Positions 18,325-27,333 of a stretch of DNA of 64,000 nucleotides are shown here, one piece after another. Below the pieces are notes generated by a model. The model saw nothing but the letters and a program-made list of their open reading frames with translations, was not told the DNA's origin and did no database searches. Origin of the DNA: Alphaproteobacteria bacterium. Its GTDB lineage: Bacteria; Pseudomonadota; Alphaproteobacteria; DSM-16000; Inquilinaceae. How positions within the stretch are numbered: position 1 is the stretch's first letter; each line of letters begins with the position of its first letter. The DNA is taken from NCBI GenBank assembly GCA_028281925.1, contig JANQIX010000055.1:62001-126000 (forward strand), read 5' to 3'. The position numbers and the translations under genes were made by a program.

Positions 18325-20718
18325 TCAATCCGTCGGCACTGCGACCAGAGGATTGGACGTCAGCGGGAAGGTTATTTCGATGGTCGTACCGTCGCCAGGC
18401 TTGGAATGGACCTCAAGGGTCGCGCCATGCAGCTCGGCAATGGCGAGCGCCATCGGCAATCCTAGTCCAAGCCCCGCCTCGGTTGCCACCTGTGCGTCCG
18501 ACTGGGCGCGGCCAAATGGCTGCAGGGCCGCCGCAACCTGTTGGGGCGTCATCCCCGGCCCTGCATCGGTGACCGAGAGACGAAGCCGTCCCTCACTGTC
18601 CTGATCTGCTGCCAAGTGCACGGTGGAGCCAGGCGGGGAATACTTGATCGCGTTGGCCGCCAGGTTCGCGAGCATGAGGCGTAGCTTGGTGAAGTCCAAA
18701 CGCACTTCGACCCCGGGTTCGCAGCGGATCGCAATGTCGACGCCCCGACGTTCCGCGTGGGCAAGGCTGAGGCGCCGCACGTCGTGCAGCAGTGGCGCCA
18801 CCGGCGCGCGCTCAACCGTCAACTTTGCTCTCCCGAATTCCAGAGATGTCAGCTCAAGGATGTTGATGATGATCTCTTGAAGATTGCCGGCAGCTTCGCG
18901 GATGTCCTGCACATATTCGCGATAGCGCGGGTGCCCCACATTGCCGAACATCTCGGACGACATCATCTCGCTCAGGCCCATGATGCCGTTCAGCGGCGTC
19001 CGCAGCTCATGGCTGACACTCGCCAGGAAGGTGGATTTCGCTTGGCTGGTCTGAATCGCCTGATGGCAGGCTTCCCGAAGTGCCGCTTCGGTGCGGCGGC
19101 GCTCGCGCATGTCATGCATGACGACGGCACAGTTCACGGTCAGGCCGTGGCTGGACTTCACCGGCGACGCGATCAGGAAGATCGGCAGAGCCTCGCCGCT
19201 GCGATGGCTCAGCTCCATCTCTCCGCGCCATAGTCCGCCGCCGCGCACCGCATCGACGCACGCCTCGTAAGCGGCCCGATTGTCCGATGCCCCGAGCAGA
19301 ACACTCGGCACCCTGCCGATCAGATCGGCGCTGGCATATCCGGTCAGCATTTCCATGGCCGGATTGACGTAGCGAATCGTGCCGTCTGCATCCGTCAGCA
19401 GGATCGCCTGGTCGACCTGATGGACCGCCTCGCCATAACGCCGGAGATCCTGCATCAGCAGGCGGTTGTGGTCTTCGCGCTCGGCAATGGCCTTCGCCAT
19501 GGCGGCCAGCGCGCCCTCGGTCTCGCGCAACTCCGTCAACCGGCTGTCCGCGGGGACGGCCCGCGCATATTCGCCACGTGCCACGGCCGCCGCGCTTGTG
19601 CGCAGTCCCGCCAGGCGACGGTTGACCGCCTGCCAGAGAAGCAGCCCTGTCGTGCAAGACACCGCGACCAGGGCCAGCGCGACGAATGTGGTCGTCCATT
19701 CCACCTGCCGGAACCAGCCGAACACTTCGCTGTATGGGACCGTCACTCCGATAATCCAGGGTGAGACCGCTCCCTCGATCACGCTGATCGCCACCAGCCG
19801 ATCCTCCCCCTCGGAGTGGATCTTGTGGTGCTGGATACCCGGCTCACCGCTGTTTTCGGCCGCCAACAACAGGTCCGCGACCGCGCGCAGCGATGGTGGC
19901 CCGGCTTCGGACAGGGATGGCAGCCTGTCCAGTTCGCGGGCGTCGGCATCGACGAAGCCGGGCGCCGCGATGACGTCGAGCTGTGACGTTGTCACCGCGA
20001 TCTCGCCGGGGAATCGCGCCTGTTGCTCTTCCACGAATTCGGTCAGATCGCTGAGGCTGACATCCGCACCGCCGACGCCGATGGTCTCTCCGTCCGACCG
20101 ATAGGCGACGGCCGAGGTCGTGAGCCCGGGCAGGCGGGATGTGAAGAACACATAGGGCTCCGTCCAGACAACGTCTCCGCTTTCCAATGCGTCCCTGAAC
20201 CATGGTCGGGTGCGGGCATCGTAGACGTCGTCACCCGTCGAGGCGGACGTCCTCAGGAAGCCGAAGCCATCGTCGCGGATCGTGATACTGCCGGTGAGCC
20301 CTTCCACGCTTCGGGCGATCGTCCGGGTATAGAAGCCGTCGGGCGGAACGCCAGGCGCTTCCGCGGTGACATAGACGGACTCGCCGTCCAACGTGCCGAA
20401 CAAGAGGCCGGTGATCTCGGGGTTCAGACGAAGCTGCTCGAGGAAATAGCGTTCGATTTCATCGAGGCGGCTGGTCTGAAGAAGGTCGGCCTCAGCCAGC
20501 CGTTGTGTGAGCAACGCCGCCCGCTCAGAGCGATCGAAGAAGATCTCGACCCGGTCGGCGATCTCCTTGACCAGGTGGTTCATCAGAGCGCGGGTCTGGC
20601 GCTCCGACGTGGTCTCCGCGAAGCTCCAGAACAGCGACAACAGGATGGCGGTCGACACCAAGGGAAAGCCGATAAGACCGGTCAGCAGGATGGTTCTGAC
20701 GGACAGCATCGGCCTCAT
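18325..20718 (-). CDS. Membrane sensor histidine kinase with double-Cache-like and PAS domains
   Basis: About 797 residues from the ATG at 20718. A first membrane segment (residues 8-31) is followed by a periplasmic sensor of about 300 residues with a dCache-like layout (YDARTRPWFRDALESG, GVGGADVSL). A second membrane segment lies near residues 340-363, then a HAMP-like linker, a PAS domain (about 430-540), HisKA with SHELRTPLNG (phosphoacceptor His near residue 570), and an ATPase domain with NAIKYSPPGS, DAGPGM and GLGLGLPM. It has no receiver domain, and no response regulator gene lies nearby, so it is an orphan here. Alternative start codons lie at 20709 and 20760. The ligand is unknown; dCache sensors often bind amino acids or organic acids. 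Confidence 0.9.
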   Translation of the reverse strand: MRPMLSVRTILLTGLIGFPLVSTAILLSLFWSFAETTSERQTRALMNHLVKEIADRVEIFFDRSERAALLTQRLAEADLLQTSRLDEIERYFLEQLRLNPEITGLLFGTLDGESVYVTAEAPGVPPDGFYTRTIARSVEGLTGSITIRDDGFGFLRTSASTGDDVYDARTRPWFRDALESGDVVWTEPYVFFTSRLPGLTTSAVAYRSDGETIGVGGADVSLSDLTEFVEEQQARFPGEIAVTTSQLDVIAAPGFVDADARELDRLPSLSEAGPPSLRAVADLLLAAENSGEPGIQHHKIHSEGEDRLVAISVIEGAVSPWIIGVTVPYSEVFGWFRQVEWTTTFVALALVAVSCTTGLLLWQAVNRRLAGLRTSAAAVARGEYARAVPADSRLTELRETEGALAAMAKAIAEREDHNRLLMQDLRRYGEAVHQVDQAILLTDADGTIRYVNPAMEMLTGYASADLIGRVPSVLLGASDNRAAYEACVDAVRGGGLWRGEMELSHRSGEALPIFLIASPVKSSHGLTVNCAVVMHDMRERRRTEAALREACHQAIQTSQAKSTFLASVSHELRTPLNGIMGLSEMMSSEMFGNVGHPRYREYVQDIREAAGNLQEIIINILELTSLEFGRAKLTVERAPVAPLLHDVRRLSLAHAERRGVDIAIRCEPGVEVRLDFTKLRLMLANLAANAIKYSPPGSTVHLAADQDSEGRLRLSVTDAGPGMTPQQVAAALQPFGRAQSDAQVATEAGLGLGLPMALAIAELHGATLEVHSKPGDGTTIEITFPLTSNPLVAVPTD

Positions 20719-21009
20719 GGCGCGCTCAGTCCCCGAACCCGTTGCCCTGTCTCTTGGCAATCGGGCTGCGCTCGTGCATCTGTGTCCCTTCGGCTTGGCG
20801 CTTTGCCGTCGCCGGCCAACACTGCCGGGCGTACAGTTTTTAATATCACATCGCAGCTATGATGGGGTCGGAATTTCCTTGGAATTCAAGATGTTAAGTC
20901 TTCACTATGCAGCAGCACGACCCCTTCCGTGCCGCAGAGACACCGCAGCCGGCCAGCCGAATCGTGCAAGGGTTCCAGACGCGTGCCCAACTAACGCGGA
21001 GCCGCGCCG

Positions 21010-21915
21010 ATGAGCGGGGTTTCCCCCCATTCGTCGGGCCGGCCAGCGGCGGGCATGCTCTATGGCTCGGCGGCGTTCACGTTGTTCGCCTTCGGCGACG
21101 CGGCCTTCAAATGGCTCAGCGCCGGCCAGTCGGTCTTCCAGGCGATCGCGACGGCGTTTCTGATTGCGCTTGCGCTCGTAACCGCAAGGGCTCAATCGCA
21201 GGGCGGTCTGCTGCGCCTGGTTCCGCGGTATCCAGGGTTGGTGCTGCTGCGCAGCGTGTTGGTGACCGGTGCCGTCGGCAGTTTCATCTGGGCGATCAGC
21301 CGGATGCCGCTGGCCGACGGATACGCCATCGTCTTCTCCGTGCCCATCCTCGTGACGGCGCTGTCGGTACCGCTGTTGGGCGAGCGGGTCGGTCGCGGTG
21401 GCTGGATTGCCGTGGTGGTCGGCTTTGCCGGCGTGGTCGTCATGCTGCGCCCAGGCTTCGCCACCTTGGAGACACCGCATCTTGCGGCACTAGCATCTGC
21501 AGTCATGTTTGCGGCCGGTACGATCGTGATGCGGCGAATCCCGCCCGACGAGTCGGAACTGGCACCGGTGGTCGGCGTCCTGGTCACGACGGTGCTAGTC
21601 ACCGCGCCCATCGCCGCGCAAGACTTACGCATGCCGACGGGCGGCGATTGGGTGGTCGTGGTCCTGGCCGGCGTTGCCAATGCCCTCGGGCATCTGTGCC
21701 TGGTCCGCGGGCTGCGCGAAGCGGCAGCCGCCCTGGTGGCCCCCTTCCAGTACACGCAAATCATCTGGGCGGTCGTGTTCGGCACACTGATCTTCGGCGA
21801 CCGGCCGGATCTGGTCCTGGCCCTTGGCGTGGTCCCCGTGATCGGCAGCGGGCTATACCTGCTGCTGGCCCATGGTCGTGAAAGGCCATTGTGCGGTGCC
21901 GATGCGCCGCCATGA
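21010..21915 (+). CDS. EamA/DMT family transporter
   Basis: A 301-residue inner-membrane protein with about ten hydrophobic helices arranged as two EamA repeats. Characteristic stretches are AFTLFAFGDAAFKWL, SVPLLGERVGRGGW, FQYTQIIWAVVFGTLIFGD and VVPVIGSGLYLL. DMT transporters export or import small metabolites, and the substrate is unknown. It is divergent from the sensor kinase gene across 291 bp and precedes the haloacid dehalogenase gene by 59 bp. Confidence 0.88.
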   Translation: MSGVSPHSSGRPAAGMLYGSAAFTLFAFGDAAFKWLSAGQSVFQAIATAFLIALALVTARAQSQGGLLRLVPRYPGLVLLRSVLVTGAVGSFIWAISRMPLADGYAIVFSVPILVTALSVPLLGERVGRGGWIAVVVGFAGVVVMLRPGFATLETPHLAALASAVMFAAGTIVMRRIPPDESELAPVVGVLVTTVLVTAPIAAQDLRMPTGGDWVVVVLAGVANALGHLCLVRGLREAAAALVAPFQYTQIIWAVVFGTLIFGDRPDLVLALGVVPVIGSGLYLLLAHGRERPLCGADAPP

Positions 21916-21974
21916 TTTCGCCGCTTCGGGCCACCATCGAGGAATGAAGGGAAGAGGTACGTGAGGAGTTTGAA

Positions 21975-22700
21975 ATGGGCCTGAGGGATTTCTCGGTCTT
22001 GACCTTCGACTGCTACGGCACGCTGATCGACTGGGTGACCGGGATCGAACGGGCCCTGACGCCCTGGCTTGCCCGACATGGGCAGCCGGTGGACCGCGCT
22101 CGTGCGCTGGAGGCGTTCGGCCGCCACGAGTCGGCCCAGCAGGCGGAAACGCCGGATGCGCTCTATCTGGAGATACTGGCCTCCGTATTGGCCCGTCTGG
22201 CGGCAGAGTGGGGCCTGCCGGCGGAGAGGGACGACGCTTCGGCGTTCGGCGCATCGGTTCGGGACTGGCCGGCATTTCCAGATTCGCCGAATGCCCTGGC
22301 CTATCTGAAACAACACTACAAGCTGGTGATCCTGTCGAATGTCGACCGCGCTTCGTTCAGCCATAGCAACGAAAAGCTGGGCGTTGCCTTCGACGCGATC
22401 TACACGGCCCAGGACATCGGCTCATACAAGCCCGATCCGCGGAACTTCGACTACCTGATCAGCCATGTGGCGACGGATCTCGGTGTGGCAAAGGACAGGA
22501 TTCTCCACACTGCCCAGAGCCTGTTCCACGACCATCAGCAGGCCCGCCGGCATGGCTTGGCCACCTGCTGGATCGATCGCGGCAGCAGCGAGACAGACGG
22601 TGGTGCCGCCCGTGTGCCGCATGAAGCCGTTCCCGTTGACTTCCGCTTTCCCACCCTTGGCGCCATGTGCGACGCCCATCGGGCGGAGGCAGAGCAGTGA
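21975..22700 (+). CDS. HAD superfamily hydrolase, haloacid dehalogenase type II-like
   Basis: A 241-residue HAD enzyme. Motif I is LTFDCYGTLIDW with nucleophile Asp near residue 11, motif II is VILSNVDRASF, and motif III-IV is GSYKPDPRNFDYL. The FDCYGTLIDW signature and cap region resemble type II (S)-2-haloacid dehalogenases, but many relatives are phosphatases, so the reaction is not assigned. The ATG at 21975 follows GAGGAG. The stop overlaps the GTG start of the next gene (GTGA), indicating translational coupling. Confidence 0.87.
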   Translation: MGLRDFSVLTFDCYGTLIDWVTGIERALTPWLARHGQPVDRARALEAFGRHESAQQAETPDALYLEILASVLARLAAEWGLPAERDDASAFGASVRDWPAFPDSPNALAYLKQHYKLVILSNVDRASFSHSNEKLGVAFDAIYTAQDIGSYKPDPRNFDYLISHVATDLGVAKDRILHTAQSLFHDHQQARRHGLATCWIDRGSSETDGGAARVPHEAVPVDFRFPTLGAMCDAHRAEAEQ

Positions 22701-23380
22701 GCGGCGGGACGCCGGCATGGCCGGCCCTCACGCGACGAGGGCTCTTGGCCGGAAGCGCAGCACTGACCGCGGTATCGGCGGCCGGCCCGGTGCGTGGCAA
22801 TTATGTCTGGCAACCGAACGGGACACTGACCTACCGCGTTTCGGCGGATGACAGCGAGATCGGTTCGCTCGTCGTCAACTTCGCGCCGTCCGGGGCGGAG
22901 CTGACAGTGCGAACGCAGGTCTCGATCTCGTTCAACGTCGCCTTCGTCACGGTCTTCCGCTATGAGCACCAGGCGGTTGAGACATGGCGCGATGGTCGCC
23001 TGGTCGCCTTCACCAGCGAGACGGACGACGACGGCAAGCCGCACCGCGTCGACGGGTTCGCCACGGAAGACGGGTTCCAGATCAACGGCCCGGAGGGCAC
23101 CTATCAAGCGCCGGCCGATGTCATGTCGGCAAGCTATTGGAACAACGATATCCTGACCCGCTCCCTGCTGTTCGACCCGCAGGACGGCGAGCTGCATTCG
23201 CAGACCATCCACGGGTCCGGGCGTGAGACAATCCGTGCGGGGGGGCGCCCGATCCAGGCAATCCGCTATGACATCACCGCCAAACAGCGCGGTTTCGTCT
23301 GGTACGAAGACAGTGGCCGCTGGCTGGCATCGTCCTTCGTGCGTGGCGGCGTGGCGGTCGAACAGCGCCTAGCCGGGTAG
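22697..23380 (+). CDS. Exported DUF6134-like protein
   Basis: A 227-residue protein with a twin-arginine-like signal peptide (LTRRGLLAGSAALTAVSAA), predicted to act in the periplasm. The remainder reads as a lipocalin-like beta-rich domain (LTYRVSADDSEIGSLVVNF, EHQAVETWRDGRLVAF, YDITAKQRGFVWYEDSGRW), a pattern I associate with the DUF6134 family of unknown function. I chose the GTG at 22697 because it overlaps the preceding stop as GTGA and has GGAGG just upstream. Its 3' end overlaps the convergent mandelate-racemase-family gene by 12 bp. Confidence 0.75.
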   Translation: MSGGTPAWPALTRRGLLAGSAALTAVSAAGPVRGNYVWQPNGTLTYRVSADDSEIGSLVVNFAPSGAELTVRTQVSISFNVAFVTVFRYEHQAVETWRDGRLVAFTSETDDDGKPHRVDGFATEDGFQINGPEGTYQAPADVMSASYWNNDILTRSLLFDPQDGELHSQTIHGSGRETIRAGGRPIQAIRYDITAKQRGFVWYEDSGRWLASSFVRGGVAVEQRLAG

Positions 23381-24520
23381 ACCTGTGGTGATCTCCGCCA
23401 CCTGCCAAGGGTCGAGCGCATAGCGGTCGACGGCATCGCCCAGGAAATCGAACCCCAGACCTGAGGTGTCGGGCAGCCTCAGCCGTCCGGCGACGCAGGT
23501 GAGCTGGCGGTCGATCAGCCGGCGGAAGTTCAGCACCGCGTCGTCGGGGAAGTACTCCACCATGCCCGCGTTCGGCAGGCTTGCGACCAGGTGGCAGTGC
23601 AGGTCGTGGAACCAGTGCGGATAGACCGTGACGCCGAAGCTTGCAGCGGTGAAGGCGATCTTGCGGAATTCGCTGATGCCGCCGCAGACCGCGGCATCGG
23701 TCTGCAGGATGAGTGCTGCCTCTTTGCTCAGAAGCTCAAGGTTGCGCCAGCGGCCCGCCTCGATCTCACCGGTCGCCACAGGAACGTCGGTGCATTCCGC
23801 CAGCCGGCGATGGTTCTCGATGTCGTCGGGGCTGAACGGCTCTTCGATCCAATAGGGGTCGTACTGCTCATAGACGCGCAGGAAGCGAAGGGCCGTGTGC
23901 AGGTCGCGCCACGCGTTGTTGGCGTCCAGCATCAGCAGCACATCGGGCCCGATCGCCTCACGCGCGGCGGCGATGCGCGCCTCTTCCTCCAGCAGCCCCA
24001 GCCGTCCGACCTTGATCTTCACCGCCGAGAAGCCGGCTTCGACGTACCCCGCGACCTCTTCTGCCAGCATCTGCGGCGGCTTGCCGTCCAGGTAATAGCC
24101 GCCGCTGGCGTAAGCCGGCACGCTGCCAGCGTGGTAGGCGCCGAGATAGGCATGGAGCGGCAGGCCCGCCGCCCGCGCATTGCGGTCCCAGAGCGCGATG
24201 TCGAGAGCAGAAAGCGCCCGCATGACGGCGCCGGTGCGGCCATGCAGCAGGGCCTCATCGTACATCGCCTGCCAAAGGCCCTCAGTGCGATGCGGGTCAT
24301 GGCCCAGCAGCAGTGGTGCGAACAGCTCGCGCACCGCCTTGGTCGCCAAGCCACCGGCGGTGCTGCCGCCATAGCAGAAGCCGATGCCGGTGTGCCCATC
24401 GTCCGTTTCGATCCGCACCAGCGCATAGTCGCGATGTAGTACCCTGCGGGTGGCGAACGAGGTTTCCGCGTCCAGCGGCACACGCGCCGTCGCCGATGCG
24501 ATACGGGTGATGACCGCCAT
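23369..24520 (-). CDS. Mandelate racemase/muconate lactonizing enzyme family protein
   Basis: A 383-residue enolase-superfamily enzyme. The N-terminal capping domain is followed by a barrel with the catalytic K-x-K in SAVKIKVGR. The metal ligands lie in LLMLDANNAW, YWIEEPFSPDD and VATGEIEAG, and the late histidine region is VYPHWFHDLHCH. Such enzymes abstract a proton alpha to a carboxylate; members include sugar-acid dehydratases and racemases, and the substrate is not assigned. The ATG at 24520 gives the usual N-terminus; the frame runs on upstream without support. It begins 40 bp after adenosine kinase and may be co-transcribed with it. Confidence 0.88.
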   Translation of the reverse strand: MAVITRIASATARVPLDAETSFATRRVLHRDYALVRIETDDGHTGIGFCYGGSTAGGLATKAVRELFAPLLLGHDPHRTEGLWQAMYDEALLHGRTGAVMRALSALDIALWDRNARAAGLPLHAYLGAYHAGSVPAYASGGYYLDGKPPQMLAEEVAGYVEAGFSAVKIKVGRLGLLEEEARIAAAREAIGPDVLLMLDANNAWRDLHTALRFLRVYEQYDPYWIEEPFSPDDIENHRRLAECTDVPVATGEIEAGRWRNLELLSKEAALILQTDAAVCGGISEFRKIAFTAASFGVTVYPHWFHDLHCHLVASLPNAGMVEYFPDDAVLNFRRLIDRQLTCVAGRLRLPDTSGLGFDFLGDAVDRYALDPWQVAEITTGLPG

Positions 24521-24560
24521 GCTGCGTCCCTGCCTGCCGCTGCCCCCGGATTGAGGGCCG

Positions 24561-25568
24561 TTAGGTTTCGGGGTCCGATCGGGTTGCCGCCAGCAGCGTT
24601 GCCAGATTGCGCTCAGGCCGCGCACCGTAATGGGAGACAATCTCCGAAGCAGCGAGGCTGCCGATGCGGCCGCATTCCGCCGGGTGCTTTCCCTGGGTGA
24701 AGCCGTAGAGGAAGCCGGCGGCGTAGAGGTCCCCGGCGCCCGTCGTATCGACCACGCGTTCGACCGGTTCGACCTGCACCTCATAGACCGAAACGCCGTC
24801 GACGACGACGGAACCGTCGCCGCTGCGGGTCACGACGGTCAACTCGCAATCGCCGTGAATGGCATTCAAGGCCTCTTCCAGCGTCCTAGTCTCGTACAGC
24901 GACCGCATTTCCTCGTCATTGGCGAACAGGATGTCGACATGGTTGGTCACCAGATCGCGGAAGCTGTCGCGGTGGCGTTCCACACAGAAGGAGTCGGACA
25001 GCGTCAGCGACACGCGGCGTCCGGCGCCGTGCGCCAGCTTGGCGGCCTTGATGAAGGCTTCCTTGGCCTTCGGCCGATCCCAGAGATAGCCTTCCAGATA
25101 GGTGACCTGCGCCCGCGCAATCATGTCGGGGTCGATGTCGTCCGGTCCCAGCTCCACGCAGGCGCCCAGGAACGTGTTCATGGTGCGTTGTGCGTCCGGC
25201 GTCACCAGGATCAGGCTGCGGGCCGTGGGCGGCGCGTCGGGGCCGCTCAACGGCGGTGTCTCGAATGCGACGCCGGCCGCGCGGATGTCGTGGCGGAAAA
25301 CCTCGCCCAACTGGTCATCGCAGACCTTGCCGATATATCCGCCCGATCCGCCGAGCGACGCAATCCCGGCAATGGTGTTCGCGGCGGACCCGCCTGAGAC
25401 CGCGCGGCCCGGTGCCATCTTCGCATAGAGGCGTTCGGCCTCATCCGCGTCGATCAAGTTCATTGCCCCGCGATTAAGACCGTTTGCCTCGATGAAGGCG
25501 TCGTCCGCCGGGGCGAACACGTCGACGATCGCGTTCCCGATCCCGACGACATTGAAGTTCGCAGCCAT
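24561..25568 (-). CDS. Adenosine kinase (PfkB family carbohydrate/nucleoside kinase)
   Basis: A 335-residue PfkB-family kinase. It has VVGIGNAIVDVFAPADD at the N-terminus, the substrate-binding GGSAANTIAGIASLGG motif, and the C-terminal anion-hole and catalytic base signature DTTGAGDLYAAGFLYG. This N-terminus and overall length match the alphaproteobacterial group annotated as adenosine kinase, which phosphorylates adenosine to AMP in purine salvage. Other nucleoside or sugar specificities in the family cannot be excluded. The ATG at 25568 follows GGAGAG. Confidence 0.88.
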   Translation of the reverse strand: MAANFNVVGIGNAIVDVFAPADDAFIEANGLNRGAMNLIDADEAERLYAKMAPGRAVSGGSAANTIAGIASLGGSGGYIGKVCDDQLGEVFRHDIRAAGVAFETPPLSGPDAPPTARSLILVTPDAQRTMNTFLGACVELGPDDIDPDMIARAQVTYLEGYLWDRPKAKEAFIKAAKLAHGAGRRVSLTLSDSFCVERHRDSFRDLVTNHVDILFANDEEMRSLYETRTLEEALNAIHGDCELTVVTRSGDGSVVVDGVSVYEVQVEPVERVVDTTGAGDLYAAGFLYGFTQGKHPAECGRIGSLAASEIVSHYGARPERNLATLLAATRSDPET

Positions 25569-25689
25569 GGCGCTCTCCGTTGCAGTGCAGCATAGAGGCC
25601 AGGGCAGTATATCGGCTCATGCCTCATAGGCAACGCTCTCGCGGCCGACCACTGGGCCTGCGGTCGGCAGGTTCGCCAGGCGGACACGT

Positions 25690-25725
25690 TCGGGGCCCCG
25701 GAGCGACAGGTCTCCGGGACCCCGA
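25690..25725 (-). terminator. Long hairpin downstream of the DM13 gene
   Basis: Arms of 14 bases at 25690-25703 and 25712-25725 are complementary except one position, which becomes a G:U pair in minus-strand RNA. The loop is 8 bases. It lies 50 bp past the DM13 stop and before the adenosine kinase start. No T tract follows, so Rho-independence is uncertain. Confidence 0.5.
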
Positions 25726-25775
25726 CGCCCACCGGCCGGCCGATTGGGGGCCTGCCGGCCGACAGCCCATTCGGC

Positions 25776-26165
25776 CTACTGAAGGCGAGCAACACCCAGC
25801 GGCACGCTGAACTGCTCGCACCACACATAGACCTCGTTGTACTGCGACACATCCACCGTGGCCGGGACGACGTAGGTCTGCGCTCCGCTGTTCGACTGCA
25901 GCGGCGCGATCAGGGATTCCGCATCGAAACCGTCATGGCCGAAACCGATCTTGGGGTCGGGCGCGCCGTCGAAACTGAAGTCCTCGCCGAAGACCACAGC
26001 GATCCCCTCAGCGGTCTCGACGACGCTGACAGAGCCGGAAGTGACATGGTTGCTGGCGCCGACGAAGGTGCCCGTGCCCAGCACGACGTCTTGCGCGAGG
26101 GCGGGGGCGGCGACGGCTGCCACGGCCACAGCCGCGACCGCCAGCAGTCTCATGATTGTTCTCAT
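25776..26165 (-). CDS. Secreted DM13-domain protein
   Basis: A 129-residue protein with a Sec signal peptide (cleavage after APALA) and one DM13 domain. The match rests on GTFVGASNHVTSGSVSV, the F(S)FDGAPDPKIGFG stretch, and the C-terminal VYVWCEQFSVPLGVARL with the family's conserved cysteine. DM13 domains are predicted to carry a redox-active cysteine, but their function is not established. The ATG at 26165 follows a very strong GGAAGGAGAGG ribosome site. A hairpin follows the gene. Confidence 0.88.
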   Translation of the reverse strand: MRTIMRLLAVAAVAVAAVAAPALAQDVVLGTGTFVGASNHVTSGSVSVVETAEGIAVVFGEDFSFDGAPDPKIGFGHDGFDAESLIAPLQSNSGAQTYVVPATVDVSQYNEVYVWCEQFSVPLGVARLQ

Positions 26166-26418
26166 CTGCCTCTCCTTCCTGAAGTGCGGGGGTCGGCGAT
26201 CCGGTCGCCATATCGCATGGAGGTCGCGATTTCAGATGCGCCGATCCGTCCGCCGGTTTCGCGGAGGGTGCCACCCTCATGAAAAGGTGACTGCGGCGTG
26301 AGCATTGTCTTGCTGGGGGTGAGCAGGCGCAGACGGAGCGAAGGCGCCCGGACGTTTGTGCGTATGATGCCCCTCCAAGCGGTGACGGGCAGGGGCACCC
26401 AAGTTGATCACCGGGCGC

Positions 26419-27309
26419 ATGCATGCAGACGAGATCGACGCCGATGTCTCGCTGGTCAGCCGGCTCTTGGCTGCGCAATTCCCGAGGTGGGCCGCCCTGC
26501 CCCTGAAGCGAGTCGCCTCAGCAGGCACGGACAACGCGATCTATCGGTTGGGTAGCGATATGTGCGTGCGCCTGCCGCGCCGGCCCAGTGCAGCCGGACA
26601 GGTGGAGAAGGAGGGCCGGTGGCTGCCCATGCTGACACCCCTGCCGCTGACTATTCCAAGGCCGCTCGGGCTTGGGAAACCGGACGCGGGGTATCCGTGG
26701 CATTGGTCCGTCACTTCATGGATCGATGGCGAGACAGCGACCATGGACCGGATTGCGGACCCAATGCAGGCGGCGGCGACGCTGGCACAGTTCATCAAGG
26801 CGCTGCAGGCTATCGACCCAACCGACGGCCCGCCCAGCGGACCTCAAAATCACTTTCGCGGTGTCCCGCTGGTCGAGATGGACGCAACGACGCGCGAGGC
26901 GATCGGCAACCTGCGGGCCGAGATCGATACCGGCGCCGCCAATGCCGTGTGGGAGGCAGCTCTCGGTGCGCCGGCATGGGCCGATCCGCCGGTCTGGGTG
27001 CACGGAGATATCCAGTCCGGGAACCTGCTGGCGCGGCAGGGGAGGATCACGGCGGTCATCGATTTCGGCTTGCTGAGCGTCGGCGATCCGGCCTGTGATC
27101 TGACGGTGGCCTGGATGCTGCTTTCGGACGATACTCGAGCGGCCTTCCGCACCGCCATGTCGGTCGACGACGCCATGTGGGCGCGGGGTCGGGGCTGGGC
27201 ATTGTATGCCGGCGTCATCGCGCTGGACTATTACCGCGAAACGAACCACGCGTTGGCGGCGACATGCCGGCGCGCCATCGGCGAGGTCATCGCCGAATTC
27301 ACCTGCTGA
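26419..27309 (+). CDS. Aminoglycoside phosphotransferase (APH) family kinase-like protein
   Basis: A 296-residue protein with the APH/ChoK protein-kinase-like fold. Visible are DNAIYRLGSDMCVRLPRRP (nucleotide-binding strand and Lys/Arg region), the catalytic loop VWVHGDIQSGNLLARQG with Asp and Asn, and VIDFGLLSVGDPACDL replacing the DFG motif. Most members phosphorylate small metabolites; this sequence type occurs widely and does not by itself show antibiotic resistance. I use the ATG at 26419; a TTG at 26404 is also in frame. It precedes an esterase gene by 24 bp on the same strand. Confidence 0.85.
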   Translation: MHADEIDADVSLVSRLLAAQFPRWAALPLKRVASAGTDNAIYRLGSDMCVRLPRRPSAAGQVEKEGRWLPMLTPLPLTIPRPLGLGKPDAGYPWHWSVTSWIDGETATMDRIADPMQAAATLAQFIKALQAIDPTDGPPSGPQNHFRGVPLVEMDATTREAIGNLRAEIDTGAANAVWEAALGAPAWADPPVWVHGDIQSGNLLARQGRITAVIDFGLLSVGDPACDLTVAWMLLSDDTRAAFRTAMSVDDAMWARGRGWALYAGVIALDYYRETNHALAATCRRAIGEVIAEFTC

Positions 27310-27333
27310 CATCAGCGACAGGGGCGCCATGTC